A stretch of 33,326 nt of DNA. Source: Metasolibacillus meyeri (lineage in GTDB: Bacteria; Bacillota; Bacilli; Bacillales_A; Planococcaceae). Each line of letters begins with the position of its first letter. The stretch's first letter is position 1. Both the position numbers and the translations under genes were made by a program. Positions 7,973 through 16,217 of this stretch are shown piece by piece. The notes below the pieces were generated by a model. It made no database searches and had not been told where the DNA came from. It saw only the letters and a list, made by a program, of their open reading frames with translations. The DNA lies in assembly GCF_003049505.1 (NCBI RefSeq), contig NZ_PYWN01000020.1, positions 1 to 33,326 of the forward strand, given 5' to 3'.

Positions 7973-8673
7973 CGTGCCAACCTCCCTTTTGCTTTGCGAG
8001 GGATGTAGGTATTGCTATAACGCTTCTCAATAAATGCAATGATTTTTGTCGCAATATATGTGAGAATCAAATATAATAGTGCCGCAAAAAGATATGGCTC
8101 CCACTGTCTAAATGTCGCACCAGCAATTACTTTACTTGTATATAAAATATCTGGCGCAGCAATAACCATCAATAATGAAGAATCTTTTAATAGAGCAATA
8201 AATTCATTGCCTAATGGTGGAATCATACGTCTAAATGCCTGTGGCAAAATGACTTTGCGCATCGCCTGTCCATATGTTAAACCAAGCGAACGCGCCGCCT
8301 CCATTTGCCCCTTTGCAATGCTTTGAATACCCGCACGGAAAATTTCTGCATTGTATGCAGCACAGTTGATGACAAGCGCTGTAATACCAGATACCATATA
8401 GCCTAATGAATGCCCAAAAATCGTTGGGAACAAGGCAAAGTGAATAATAAAAATTTGTACAAGCATTGGTGTACCACGTATTAAGTCCACATAAATTTTA
8501 CATGGCCAGTATATGATTTTTCTCGTCGATACTTGTCCAAGCCCTAACAGTAATCCTAAAATGATCCCACCACAGTAGCCTGCTAATGTTAAAACTAACG
8601 TTATACCAACGCCTCGTATAAACATATCACGATAGTTCCAAATGACGCCCCACTCTAAGTTGAATAAATCCAT
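7969..8673 (-). CDS. Polar amino acid ABC transporter permease
   Basis: 234 residues with about five transmembrane helices and the HisM/GlnP family layout. The N-terminal helix region reads [17 protein letters not shown], followed by [15 protein letters not shown], typical of this family. The EAA coupling loop is [20 protein letters not shown], followed by [23 protein letters not shown]. It forms the membrane pore, probably as a homodimer because only one permease gene is present. AGGA/TAGG ribosome-site elements precede the ATG. It is separated from the binding-protein gene upstream by 89 bases containing a small hairpin. Confidence 0.93.
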   Translation of the reverse strand: MDLFNLEWGVIWNYRDMFIRGVGITLVLTLAGYCGGIILGLLLGLGQVSTRKIIYWPCKIYVDLIRGTPMLVQIFIIHFALFPTIFGHSLGYMVSGITALVINCAAYNAEIFRAGIQSIAKGQMEAARSLGLTYGQAMRKVILPQAFRRMIPPLGNEFIALLKDSSLLMVIAAPDILYTSKVIAGATFRQWEPYLFAALLYLILTYIATKIIAFIEKRYSNTYIPRKAKGRLAR

Positions 8674-8722
8674 ATGCGAACCTACTTCCTAATTGAAATT
8701 ACACAGATTATATATAGGAGAG

Positions 8723-8750
8723 TGTCTGAAGAGCATGACCTTGCCAGACA
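8723..8750 (-). other. Small hairpin between binding-protein and permease genes
   Basis: TGTCTG (8723-8728) pairs with CAGACA (8745-8750). It sits just after the binding-protein stop in the transcript direction. Such structures often raise binding-protein mRNA above permease mRNA, but this stem is short. Confidence 0.3.
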
Positions 8751-8762
8751 GCCCCTTTCCTA

Positions 8763-9554
8763 CTACTCGTTCCAAAATGCCGAGCCTGTAATCTCCTCTA
8801 GTTTTCCGTTCTCTTTAATTTTTTGTAAGCCTTCATTTAGTTTATCTAGTAACTCTTTATTGCCTTTGCGCACCATTAAGCCGTAATACTCTCTTTCAAA
8901 TGCATCATCTTCGACAATTTTTAATTTTTTATCTGGATTTGCTTTCATATATTCATAAACAACAGCATTATCACCAATTACTGCATCCGCATTACCATTT
9001 AACATTTCTTGAATCGCAAGTGGCTGACTGTCGAATGCTAAAATATTTTTGCTCGTTTCACCTTGAAGCTTTTTCGCAGCAACATGTCCTGTCGCGTTAA
9101 TTTGTACAGCAATTTTTTTGTTCTCTAATTCAGCTAATGAGCTAATTGTTGAATCGACAGGTACTGCGATTAACAGCTTTGACTCATAATATGGCTCTGT
9201 GAAATCAAATGTTTTTTGACGATCCTCTGTAATTGTAATACCTGAGGCACCAATGTCTGTCTCTTTATTATTAATCATTGAGAAAACTGCATCCCAACCA
9301 ACATTTCTCCACTGTACTTGAATCCCTACTTCGTCTGCAATTGCCTGTAATATATCCACATCAATACCAACAATATTGCCAGCTGCATCGATGGATTCAA
9401 ATGGCGCAAATGTCGCCTCTGTACCTACCATATATACCTTATTATCATCACCTGAACCTGAGTCGCTGCCAGAGTTATTATCTTTTGTTCCACAGGCCGC
9501 TAATACCAGTACCGCTGTAATAATCATCAATAATACTGAAAACTTCTGTTTCAT
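8763..9554 (-). CDS. Polar amino acid-binding lipoprotein (SBP family 3)
   Basis: 263 residues from the ATG at 9552-9554, with GGGGGA about 8 bases upstream; a TTG two codons earlier is too close. The lipobox LAAC has Cys21, followed by a Ser/Gly/Asp-rich linker. The body is the family 3 fold: GTEATFAPFESIDAAGNIVG, FDVD-type helix (IDVDILQAIADEVG), DIGASGITITEDRQKTFDFT with its ligand-contacting Thr/Arg, and the hinge return VQINATGHVAAKKL. It delivers a polar amino acid to the permease downstream. Candidate ligands are arginine, glutamine or cystine (YqiX/GlnH-like); sequence does not decide. Confidence 0.92.
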   Translation of the reverse strand: MKQKFSVLLMIITAVLVLAACGTKDNNSGSDSGSGDDNKVYMVGTEATFAPFESIDAAGNIVGIDVDILQAIADEVGIQVQWRNVGWDAVFSMINNKETDIGASGITITEDRQKTFDFTEPYYESKLLIAVPVDSTISSLAELENKKIAVQINATGHVAAKKLQGETSKNILAFDSQPLAIQEMLNGNADAVIGDNAVVYEYMKANPDKKLKIVEDDAFEREYYGLMVRKGNKELLDKLNEGLQKIKENGKLEEITGSAFWNE

Positions 9555-9627
9555 AAACAATCTCCCCCTAAAACTAAATAAATCCTTTTCTTTCTAATTA
9601 TTCAGAAAAGTAAAACTTATAATTATT

Positions 9628-9657
9628 ATTATAGTTATACCACTAGAAGAAAAGCAA
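9628..9657 (-). promoter_or_regulatory. Sigma-A promoter of the amino acid ABC operon
   Basis: On the minus strand TTGCTT (9657-9652), an 18-base spacer and TATAAT (9633-9628), about 75 bases before the binding-protein start. No operator was recognised. Confidence 0.55.
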
Positions 9658-9699
9658 TCGTTTTCGGAAAAAACTATTCATCCAAATAATTCATTTTAC

Positions 9700-10137
9700 C
9701 TACCATAAAATTGGCTTTGCGACCATAAACCAAAGCATAATAAGCATGAGCACAACATATAACCATGTAGAGCGCCTTAATTTAGTAATAAATTTTGTGC
9801 GCTCGAATTGTGTTGTACCAAATGTTTTCATCGTAGGTTTAAATGCGGAAGCTAAAAAATAGGTAGAGCCAATCAGCAAAACAAATGTCATTATGAGCCA
9901 TGATGTATGCCATGGCCAACCGCCTCGCCACATAAGAAGAGCCCCTGACAATACAAGCACATGCCCACCATGCTTGACCGCTGTTATACCTGCTTGAAAT
10001 GACTGGACATAACCAATTAACATTGATTCCTCTGCTGTTTCCATGCGCTTTAATATGGAAAACAAAGCAAATAACGGGCCAATTGATACAATTGCACTTG
10101 CTATATGTACATATAATAAAATATTAAAAAGCAACAC
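9700..10137 (-). CDS. Four-helix membrane protein, DUF2269-like
   Basis: About 145 residues with four hydrophobic segments and a histidine in helix 1 (LLYVHIASAIVSIGPLFALF), then a conserved-looking KHGGHVLVLSGALLMWRGGW and a final helix after the basic TKFITKLRRS. The layout (helix-1 HI/HV motif, paired GG motifs) is like small DUF2269-type integral membrane proteins of unknown function; this assignment is tentative. The frame is open to 10179, but AAGAGG near 10147-10152 favours the GTG at 10135-10137; the TTG at 10141-10143 is almost on top of the ribosome site. The gene stands alone between two transporter or enzyme units. Confidence 0.6.
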   Translation of the reverse strand: MLLFNILLYVHIASAIVSIGPLFALFSILKRMETAEESMLIGYVQSFQAGITAVKHGGHVLVLSGALLMWRGGWPWHTSWLIMTFVLLIGSTYFLASAFKPTMKTFGTTQFERTKFITKLRRSTWLYVVLMLIMLWFMVAKPILW

Positions 10138-10397
10138 CTTCAAACACCTCTTTATGTATTGTTTTAATTCAATTAGCAAACGCCTACTCCAGAAAAAAAT
10201 CTAGGCGCACTGACGTTGCAGCGGCATTGATTGATATTTTCAGTATAACATTTCTCATTGTGTAAAGAGGCTGTTAATGTATTGTAAAAGGTTTAGAAAA
10301 CTATACTTTTTGGGTATAAATTAAAGTATGCTGTTAGTGAGAAAGCTTGCTCATTCCTCCCTTTTGACAAGCCTTCTCAACATTTATAAGAAACGGA

Positions 10398-11036
10398 GTG
10401 ATTGTTATAGGTATTCATCGTTTTTTCACAAGCTTAAATGATTTGGAACGTATCATTCGTTGTCCTGGGCGCTTTAAATTCGAGGAACATAATGTAGCGG
10501 CACACTCTTGGAAAGTCTCACAATACGCAATGTTCTTTGCGACTTTAGAGGAACGTGCTGGCCACACAATCGACTGGAAAGCTTTATATGAAAAAACAAT
10601 TAACCACGATTTTGCAGAAGTATTTATTGGTGATATTAAAACACCTGTCAAACATGCCTCTCCCGAATTAAAGGAAATGCTTGCACATGTTGAAGAAAAG
10701 ATGATGGAGAAATTTATTCGGGAAGAAATACCGCCCGATTTCCAAGAGGTCTTTTTTGAGCGAATGAAGGAAGGAAAGGACGCTACCATTGAAGGACGTC
10801 TACTAGAATTCGCAGACAAGCTTGACCAATTTTATGAGGCTTTCGCAGAATTAAAGCGTGGTAACACCGACATAGAGTTTGTTTATATGTATCAAAATGC
10901 ATTAGCAAAGCTTTTATTAATCCCCCTTGATGCAACGGTACAATATTTCCGCACTGAAATTTTAAAGGATGCGATGCAAGAAGATACACATATCGATGTG
11001 GCAACGCTGACAAATGAGATCTTAAATAAAGTTTAA
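10398..11036 (+). CDS. HD-domain nucleotidase, YfbR-like
   Basis: About 210 residues. HD-superfamily metal and catalytic residues are in place: H36, the HD pair H70-D71, E74, D79 (NHDFAEVFIGDIKTP) and D140 (FADKLDQ). This spacing matches the YfbR 5-prime-deoxynucleotidase family, which releases phosphate from deoxynucleoside monophosphates in the cytoplasm. The start is unclear. The frame's only standard start is GTG at 10398, but it overlaps the ribosome site GGAG (10395-10398). The codon 8 bases after GGAG, where an ATG would be expected, is ATA (10407-10409). With that start the catalytic numbering fits E. coli YfbR almost exactly (H33, H67-D68, E71, D137). It appears to be a single-gene unit with its own terminator. 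Confidence 0.82.
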   Translation: MIVIGIHRFFTSLNDLERIIRCPGRFKFEEHNVAAHSWKVSQYAMFFATLEERAGHTIDWKALYEKTINHDFAEVFIGDIKTPVKHASPELKEMLAHVEEKMMEKFIREEIPPDFQEVFFERMKEGKDATIEGRLLEFADKLDQFYEAFAELKRGNTDIEFVYMYQNALAKLLLIPLDATVQYFRTEILKDAMQEDTHIDVATLTNEILNKV

Positions 11037-11040
11037 AGAA

Positions 11041-11073
11041 AAGTTTTCCTACTTGTGGAGGAAGGCTTTTTAT
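11041..11073 (+). terminator. Hairpin terminator after the HD-domain gene
   Basis: TTCCT and AGGAA arms (with outer AAG/CTT) enclose a short loop and are followed by a CTTTTTATT tract, directly after the stop codon. Confidence 0.6.
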
Positions 11074-11095
11074 TATGCCTTATTTCTATTATTTA

Positions 11096-11124
11096 ATGAC
11101 ATAATAACCTTCTTTTAGTATAAT
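11096..11124 (+). promoter_or_regulatory. Sigma-A promoter of the chemoreceptor gene
   Basis: ATGACA (11096-11101), a 17-base spacer and a perfect TATAAT (11119-11124). The start codon lies 33 bases downstream. Many Bacillus chemoreceptors use sigma-D; here the vegetative consensus is the better fit. Confidence 0.7.
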
Positions 11125-11157
11125 CGAATGAATCATGGTTCATTTTGGAGGGACTAT

Positions 11158-12636
11158 ATGGAGCTTAAAATTCAATACGATACACAAAAGGTACACCTTG
11201 TAAACTTAGCAATTATTATCGCTTTAGCTATTCTTATTTGTGGACCTTTAATCATTTCTAGAGGGTCTTTATTTTTAATCGTTGGCTTAATCGTAATCGC
11301 ATTAGCTGTCGGTAATTATTTTTTACCAATTAGCCCATATATTAAAGGCTTTATTTTCGGTATGATCCCCACTTTGATTGTCTTTATCTTGTTTTTAGTT
11401 GATCAATTCTCATTAAATAAGCATTATATTTTAATTTGTTCCGTTGCTATTATTGCACTGTATTTTAAAAGCAGCCTTATTATCCTATTCGGTCTGATTG
11501 TCAATATTAGCTTTATTACTGTCTATATTTTAAAACCTGAAAATTTATTAGGCACTTCCAATTCCTTTATTATTTTTATCACGCTATTTTCGATTTTAAA
11601 TGGCGTTATTATTGCATTTTACTTAATTACAAGATGGGGCAATGCATTAATTGACAGTACAAAGAAGCAGCAAGAAGAAATGCAATTGTCATTTCAGCAG
11701 CTACAAAATACATTCCAAGAGATTGAAACTAGCACACAAACTTTAGATAAACATGTGACGCAGTTCCAGCAAACGATGACGCATATTGCTAATAGCAGTC
11801 AATATATTTTATCTGCATCTGAATCCATTTCAGCAAGCACACAGCAAGAAGCGGCAAGTTTGCAATTTATCCGCAACGCTATGACCGATTCGGTACATTT
11901 TGTGAATGACACACTTGAAATTTCTAAAGATACGGTAGCACAATCGACAAATTTACAGCAGGAAGTCGTTACAGGCTGGAATAAAATGCAACATACTATG
12001 GGGCAAATGTCTATTATGAACAATGCGATGCATGCTACTGCTGATACAGTGAATGAACTACAAAATAGTCTGCAGCTCGTTAATCAACTACTATTGGGTA
12101 TTCAACATATTGCTGAACAAACAAATTTACTCGCGCTTAATGCAGCAATTGAAGCAGCACGCGCAGGTGAGCATGGGAAAGGCTTTGCCGTTGTCGCAGA
12201 TGAAGTGCGTAAATTGGCAGAGGAAAGTGCCTCAATTACAGTCAATATTACACAAGTAACCGAGAGCTTATTCGCTAAGTCAATGGAAGCACAGCAGCGC
12301 TCACAGGAAGGCGAACAAGCTCTACAGCAAGGCGAACAGTCACTGCTAGAGGTTGGTGAGTTTTTAAATCGTTTAAAGGATTCCTTCACACAAAGCACCG
12401 AGGATTTAACACGGGGTATGAAGGATTTAACAAATGCTATTGCACAATTTAATACAATCCAGCAACAAGTGGAAAAGTTAAATGAAATGGCTACTCAAAA
12501 TGCCATCTCAACAAGTGCAATCGTACAAGCTGTCGAAGATGAAAATCAAATGCTACAAACAATGAGCGACATTACCAATCGTGTGCATGCCTTGAATAAT
12601 GCATTGAAATCGCTTGTTATGGTGAAGAAGGGATGA
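11158..12636 (+). CDS. Methyl-accepting chemotaxis protein with multi-pass membrane sensor
   Basis: 492 residues from the ATG at 11158 with GGAGGG about 8 bases upstream; an ATG at 11128 lies before that site. The first 170 residues are about six hydrophobic helices with almost no extracellular domain, so the sensor is membrane-embedded. A HAMP domain is not evident. The rest is a long Gln-rich coiled coil with the signalling hairpin tip [20 protein letters not shown] (from residue 318) and [18 protein letters not shown], the conserved CheA/CheW contact region. Flanking Gln/Glu/Ala-rich segments hold probable methylation sites. It would report a membrane-linked signal (proton motive force, redox state or a hydrophobic ligand) to CheA. 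The signal itself cannot be read. Confidence 0.93.
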   Translation: MELKIQYDTQKVHLVNLAIIIALAILICGPLIISRGSLFLIVGLIVIALAVGNYFLPISPYIKGFIFGMIPTLIVFILFLVDQFSLNKHYILICSVAIIALYFKSSLIILFGLIVNISFITVYILKPENLLGTSNSFIIFITLFSILNGVIIAFYLITRWGNALIDSTKKQQEEMQLSFQQLQNTFQEIETSTQTLDKHVTQFQQTMTHIANSSQYILSASESISASTQQEAASLQFIRNAMTDSVHFVNDTLEISKDTVAQSTNLQQEVVTGWNKMQHTMGQMSIMNNAMHATADTVNELQNSLQLVNQLLLGIQHIAEQTNLLALNAAIEAARAGEHGKGFAVVADEVRKLAEESASITVNITQVTESLFAKSMEAQQRSQEGEQALQQGEQSLLEVGEFLNRLKDSFTQSTEDLTRGMKDLTNAIAQFNTIQQQVEKLNEMATQNAISTSAIVQAVEDENQMLQTMSDITNRVHALNNALKSLVMVKKG

Positions 12637-12672
12637 AAAAGTAAAATCGTATCAGCAATTTCACTTTTTAAG

Positions 12673-12709
12673 AGAGGCTAGTTATACCCTAGCCTCTTCT
12701 AGATTTTTA
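12673..12709 (+). terminator. Hairpin terminator after the chemoreceptor gene
   Basis: AGAGGCTAG (12673-12681) pairs with CTAGCCTCT (12689-12697) around a 7-base loop, followed by TCTAGATTTTT. Confidence 0.8.
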
Positions 12710-12761
12710 ATAATACCGAGGTACTGTAAAGTAATATTTACACTCCCTTTTGTGTTTGGTT

Positions 12762-12845
12762 GAGCGAATTTGCTTGTCTTGCGAGCGAATTTCAATGTTT
12801 AACGTGCGAAAATAGACATCCTGCGTGCGAATTATATCTTTTGAA
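12762..12845 (+). repeat. Four degenerate 21-bp tandem repeats
   Basis: Units begin at 12762, 12783, 12804 and 12825, each exactly 21 bases long and opening with GAGCGAATTT, GAGCGAATTT, GTGCGAAAAT and GTGCGAATTA. The second halves diverge, and the first and third units end in GC. The spacing equals two helical turns and also seven codons, but stops interrupt the plus-strand frames. Confidence 0.75.
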
Positions 12846-12997
12846 CTAGGGAATTTAAAAACACTCGCTCAATAGAAAAAGCTTTAAAAACGACAAATGA
12901 GCTATTAAACATAATTGATAACAAGGAATTTCCTTTTGATGGTTTTTTAACAAATAAAATTCAGGAGTTAATTGATGGTCACAAAATAAACTTGTAG
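12845..12997 (+). pseudogene. C-terminal remnant of an unknown gene
   Basis: An open frame of 50 codons without a start codon or ribosome site ends at TAG 12995-12997; a TGA lies directly before it. The peptide (SIEKALKTTNELLNIIDNKE, then FPFDGFLTNKIQELIDGHK) has the hydrophobic periodicity of a real helical protein end. Family unknown. It probably marks a deleted gene, and the 21-bp repeat lies exactly at its broken edge. Confidence 0.35.
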
Positions 12998-13044
12998 TAA
13001 TTTCCATATGTTATCATTTGACAAATTCATGTAAACATACTTAC

Positions 13045-13073
13045 TTGCACCTAACGAATGGTTGCTCTACAAT
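13045..13073 (+). promoter_or_regulatory. Sigma-A promoter of the 6S RNA candidate
   Basis: TTGCAC (13045-13050), a 17-base spacer and TACAAT (13068-13073). Predicted initiation is near 13080, three bases before the closing stem of the RNA. Confidence 0.7.
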
Positions 13074-13079
13074 AAGAAT

Positions 13080-13262
13080 CAAGCTACGTTGTACGTATTA
13101 ATATTAAGTTTTAACCTTTATACTGTAACAGGGAGTTTTATATCCGAGCTGGAATGGCGGGCCTTAGCTCCTTTGACCTAAGGATAAACAGGAATGCTCA
13201 TGCGGACACCCACTTTGAGGAGTGTGGTTTAAAACTTTCTATATATTTACGGCAATGTGGCT
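13080..13262 (+). ncRNA. 6S RNA candidate (RNA polymerase-binding regulatory RNA)
   Basis: A non-coding segment of about 183 bases follows a strong promoter. Its ends pair: GCTACGTTG (13083-13091) with CAATGTGGC (13253-13261), allowing G-U. The stem continues inward, interrupted, to AAGTTTTAACC against GGTTTAAAACTT. The middle holds a sub-hairpin CCTTAG/CTAAGG. A single long interrupted hairpin of 180-200 bases closing end to end is the hallmark of 6S RNA, which mimics an open promoter and sequesters sigma-A RNA polymerase in stationary phase. The conserved-looking interior (GAGCTGGAATGGCGGGCC) matches my memory of Bacillus 6S sequences, but I could not search. A covariance-model test would be decisive. 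A leader RNA for speG is less likely because a terminator intervenes. Confidence 0.7.
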
Positions 13263-13287
13263 TTTCTTTCTAAATCAAAATGACACC

Positions 13288-13321
13288 GCACATGAAATCC
13301 TAAGTTCATGTGCTTTTTTAT
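13288..13321 (+). terminator. Intrinsic terminator downstream of the 6S RNA candidate
   Basis: GCACATGAA (13288-13296) pairs with TTCATGTGC (13305-13313) around an 8-base loop, followed by TTTTTTATA. It separates the RNA gene from speG. Confidence 0.85.
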
Positions 13322-13411
13322 ATTCATTTCTAATTACTAAAATTTGCATGAATTTATTTTTTGATGTGTAATTAAAAATAGAATGACCACTACTAGTCGG
13401 AGGATGAGAAA

Positions 13412-13942
13412 ATGGATAATCGTATTAAATTAAGACCGTTAGAGCGTGAGGATTTAAAATATGTGCATAAACTGAACAATGATTCCAGAATTATGTCGTA
13501 TTGGTTTGAGGAACCTTATGAATCGTTTGTCGAGCTGCAAGATTTATTCGAAAAGCATATCCATAAGCAAAGTGAACGACGTTTTATTATTGAACAGAAT
13601 CAAGAAATTCTTGGTTTAGTGGAATTAGTGGAAATTGACTTAATTCACCGCAATGCCGAGTTTCAAATTATTATCGATCCGAATTGCCAAGGAAATGGCT
13701 ATGCTTACTCTGTTACGCTATTAGCCATGCACTATGCATTCAATATTCTTAACTTGCACAAGCTCTATTTAATCGTTGATAAGCAAAATGAAAAAGCTAT
13801 TCATATTTATGAAAAGGCTGGCTTCCAGATCGAAGGTGAGCTCAAAGAGGAGTTTTTCACTGCTGGTGCTTATCATGATGCATATCGCATGTATATTTTC
13901 CAACGAGATTTCCATCAAAGTATTGAAAACACAAAAGGCTAG
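13412..13942 (+). CDS. speG: Spermidine N1-acetyltransferase
   Basis: 176 residues with near-continuous resemblance to E. coli Spe[15 protein letters not shown] at the start, [48 protein letters not shown], and [20 protein letters not shown]. The GNAT acetyl-CoA loop is Q93-G94-N95-G96, and Y133 is the expected catalytic tyrosine. It transfers an acetyl group from acetyl-CoA to spermidine or spermine, lowering polyamine toxicity in the cytoplasm. GGAGG lies 8 bases before the ATG. Bacillus subtilis uses other acetyltransferases (PaiA, BltD) for this, so a SpeG-type enzyme here is notable. The stop codon lies inside the hairpin shared with the convergent operon. Confidence 0.92.
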   Translation: MDNRIKLRPLEREDLKYVHKLNNDSRIMSYWFEEPYESFVELQDLFEKHIHKQSERRFIIEQNQEILGLVELVEIDLIHRNAEFQIIIDPNCQGNGYAYSVTLLAMHYAFNILNLHKLYLIVDKQNEKAIHIYEKAGFQIEGELKEEFFTAGAYHDAYRMYIFQRDFHQSIENTKG

Positions 13943-13965
13943 CGATGAATTTTTTCGCTAGCCTT
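13935..13965. terminator. Shared hairpin terminator containing both stop codons
   Basis: AAGGCTAGCGA (13935-13945) pairs perfectly with TCGCTAGCCTT (13955-13965) around a T-rich 9-base loop. The speG stop (13940-13942) lies in one arm and the convergent permease stop (13958-13960) in the other. Confidence 0.75.
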
Positions 13966-14665
13966 GTTGTTGCACAACACCTTGACGTAAATGCGCTGTT
14001 AATTTGCGCTCCAATGTGCCTGCAAAAAGCTCCACCGCAACTGTAATAACCCAATACATAATGCCCGCTGCAATAAATGCCTCCAAATATTTCAAATTAC
14101 TTGCTGCTATAATATTGGCAATGCCCATCATCTCTTGTACCGACACTAAAAAAGCAATCGAAGAAGCATGTAAAAAACCAATAAACATATTCGTTAAATT
14201 AGGAATAATCGTAACGAATGCTTGGGGCAAAACGATGCGTCGGAATACTTGTAAGCCTGTCATACCTAGTGAAGCAGCTGCTTCCGTTTGTTGTACAGAA
14301 ACACTAATAATACCTGAACGTATAATTTCAGATAAAAATGCTCCTGCATTCAATGTCAATGCAATGATGACAAATGTGACAACAGGCCAACCATCCAACG
14401 AAATATTGAATGCGGCCTTACTTATTTGTGGCAACCCGAAGTAAATAACAAATATATGTAAAATAACAGGTGTGCCTCGATAAAAGGAAACATAGAAGTT
14501 CGCAATAGCTTGCAAAGGTTTATTTTGACCAAGTCGAATAAACGCTACAATAATACCGATAAGCAAGCCACATAATAATGGCACAATCGTAATAAACAAA
14601 GTAAGCGGAATCGCTTTGCTAATTTCCAGCAAAGCCTTTCCTATAAAAGAAAAATCCAATTGCAT
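13958..14665 (-). CDS. Amino acid ABC permease, TcyM-like (second subunit)
   Basis: 235 residues, about five transmembrane helices. HisM-family features are FYVSFYRGTPVILHIF and the coupling loop EAAASLGMTGLQVFRRIVLP, followed by QAFVTIIPNLTNMFIGFLHASS. It is the last gene of the operon and starts 3 bases after the partner permease ends. Two different permeases point to a heterodimeric channel, as in the Bacillus TcyJKLMN system for cystine and other sulfur-containing amino acids. The substrate assignment rests on operon context, with two flavin monooxygenases, rather than on this sequence. Confidence 0.85.
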   Translation of the reverse strand: MQLDFSFIGKALLEISKAIPLTLFITIVPLLCGLLIGIIVAFIRLGQNKPLQAIANFYVSFYRGTPVILHIFVIYFGLPQISKAAFNISLDGWPVVTFVIIALTLNAGAFLSEIIRSGIISVSVQQTEAAASLGMTGLQVFRRIVLPQAFVTIIPNLTNMFIGFLHASSIAFLVSVQEMMGIANIIAASNLKYLEAFIAAGIMYWVITVAVELFAGTLERKLTAHLRQGVVQQQG

Positions 14666-14668
14666 CGT

Positions 14669-15364
14669 TTATCCCTCCACAGTTGCCATACGAGTATGCC
14701 GATTATAGTAGCGCTCGATTAATTTAAAGCCATATTCCAATAGCAAGACGATTAAATAATAAATAATAGCTAAACCAATATATACTTCCAGTGTTTTCAT
14801 TGTAGCGGTAATCAAGGTTTCTCCGCGCCCCATCATATCCATCACACCTACGGAAAAGGCGAGTGACGTATCCTTCAATGAGCTAACTGCTAATGAGCCG
14901 ATATTTGGCAGTGCTACACGGAAAGCTTGTGGCAATATGATGCGCACAAACGCTTGCGTAGAAGTCATACCGAGCGATTCTGCCGCCTCCGTTTGCCCAT
15001 AGTCAACAGATTTGACAGCAGCACGAAATATCTCAGCAAAAGCTCCTGCATTGCTCAGTGTGTACGTAATAATGACGAAATAAAACGCATCCATTCGTGA
15101 TATATTAATGCCGAATAATCCTACAATGTACGGTAACCCATAAAACACTAAGAAAAGCTGAATTAAAATCGGCGTACCACGAATAAACGAAATATATAAA
15201 GCTGATAGCTGTCGCAACCCTTGTATTTGATAAATACGAGGAAGCGCAATCCCTATTCCTAAAATAAGCCCTAAAAGGAGTGAAGAAGCGAATATTTTAA
15301 ATGTGATAGGTAAATAACTGACTAGCTTTGGAATAAAATCAATAATGTACTGCACATCAATCAT
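14669..15364 (-). CDS. Amino acid ABC permease, TcyL-like (first subunit)
   Basis: 231 residues from the ATG at 15362-15364, preceded by AAGGAGG at 8 bases; a GTG six codons earlier overlaps that ribosome site. About five helices. Family features include LYISFIRGTPILIQLFLV and the coupling loop EAAESLGMTSTQAFVRIILP, followed by QAFRVALPNIGSLAVSSLKDTS. It pairs with the downstream permease and takes substrate from the lipoprotein encoded immediately upstream. Confidence 0.87.
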   Translation of the reverse strand: MIDVQYIIDFIPKLVSYLPITFKIFASSLLLGLILGIGIALPRIYQIQGLRQLSALYISFIRGTPILIQLFLVFYGLPYIVGLFGINISRMDAFYFVIITYTLSNAGAFAEIFRAAVKSVDYGQTEAAESLGMTSTQAFVRIILPQAFRVALPNIGSLAVSSLKDTSLAFSVGVMDMMGRGETLITATMKTLEVYIGLAIIYYLIVLLLEYGFKLIERYYNRHTRMATVEG

Positions 15365-15390
15365 CTTTACGCCCTCCTTCACTCATCTTT

Positions 15391-16200
15391 CTAATCAATT
15401 AATTCCTTCGAATAATCCTCACCAAACCACTCTACTAACAACTCACTCACTGTTCCGTCTTCAATGAGTTCCTTAATTGCCCCATCCACTTTATTTGCTA
15501 ATTCTTCATTCGTTTTCTCAAACATAAAGAAAATATCTGTAAACAACAATTCATCTCCTACAATTTTTTGCTGTGCGTCCGCTTCCTTATTATTAATAGC
15601 TACGGAAAATGGGAAGCTAAAAATCGCATCGATGCGCCCCGTCTTTAGTTGATTCAGCATATCTGGTCCAGAGGTAATAAAGGTAAGCTCTGTATCGAAA
15701 TTGTGCTCCTCTTTATACTTTTCGAAAAATAAAGCTGCATTACTTGTTGGTGAAAGTCCCACCTTTTTGCCATTTAAATCGTCAATTGATTGAATCTCTG
15801 TATTGCCTTCATGCACAACTACATGTAATGGCACTGCATTGTAAGGCTGCTGATTAAATAAAAACTTTTCCTCACGCTCAGGGTTTTTCGCCATATTATG
15901 TGCAATCATATCAATTTTATTTGTTTCTAAGCTTAATAGTAGGTTTGAAAAATCCATCGTTTCGAATTTAAAGGATACGTCCTCTAGCTTTTCATCAATC
16001 GCCTTTAATAACTCGATATCATAACCTGTTAAATTGCCATTTTCATCAATAAAGCAAATATTTAACATTTGATTCCCTGTACCAATCAAAATCTCCTGCA
16101 CTGTATTCTTGCCATCTTTCGCATCCGCTTGATTGCCACAGCCTGCTAATAAAGCTGCTGCCGCAATAGGCGCCCATAGCCATTTTGTCAATCTCTTCAT
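15391..16200 (-). CDS. Amino acid-binding lipoprotein (SBP family 3), TcyJ/TcyK-like
   Basis: 269 residues with lipobox LAGC and Cys21. The mature part begins with a short Lys/Asp linker and the binding fold: GTGNQMLNICFIDENGNLTG, YDIELLKAIDEKL, KIDMIAHNMAKNPEREEKFL, and DLNGKKVGLSPTSNAALFFE. The DMIAHN segment departs from the more usual D-GG-T arginine/glutamine pocket and resembles TcyJ/TcyK-type proteins that bind cystine or related sulfur compounds (memory-based). AAAGGGG precedes the ATG. It lies 17 bases after the luciferase-like gene and 26 bases before the TcyL-like start. Confidence 0.87.
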   Translation of the reverse strand: MKRLTKWLWAPIAAAALLAGCGNQADAKDGKNTVQEILIGTGNQMLNICFIDENGNLTGYDIELLKAIDEKLEDVSFKFETMDFSNLLLSLETNKIDMIAHNMAKNPEREEKFLFNQQPYNAVPLHVVVHEGNTEIQSIDDLNGKKVGLSPTSNAALFFEKYKEEHNFDTELTFITSGPDMLNQLKTGRIDAIFSFPFSVAINNKEADAQQKIVGDELLFTDIFFMFEKTNEELANKVDGAIKELIEDGTVSELLVEWFGEDYSKELID

Positions 16201-16217
16201 ATATAAATACCCCTTTT

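Larger units (their letters stand above)
12637..13411. other. Long non-coding stretch with a gene remnant and an RNA gene
   Basis: This region holds a terminator (12673), a four-unit 21-bp degenerate repeat (12762), a short coding remnant (12845), a promoter plus 6S RNA candidate (13045-13262) and a terminator (13288). No intact protein gene is seen. Confidence 0.7.

Noticed and set aside
10185-10260. Riboswitch or attenuator leader for the DUF2269-like gene
   Set aside because: CGCCTA/TAGGCG arms enclose a T-rich loop rather than being followed by a U-tract, and no known riboswitch core was recognised.
12053-12398. Extra frames on both strands inside the chemoreceptor gene
   Set aside because: Fully contained in a well-supported gene; peptides are the low-complexity shadow of Gln/Ala-rich coiled coil.
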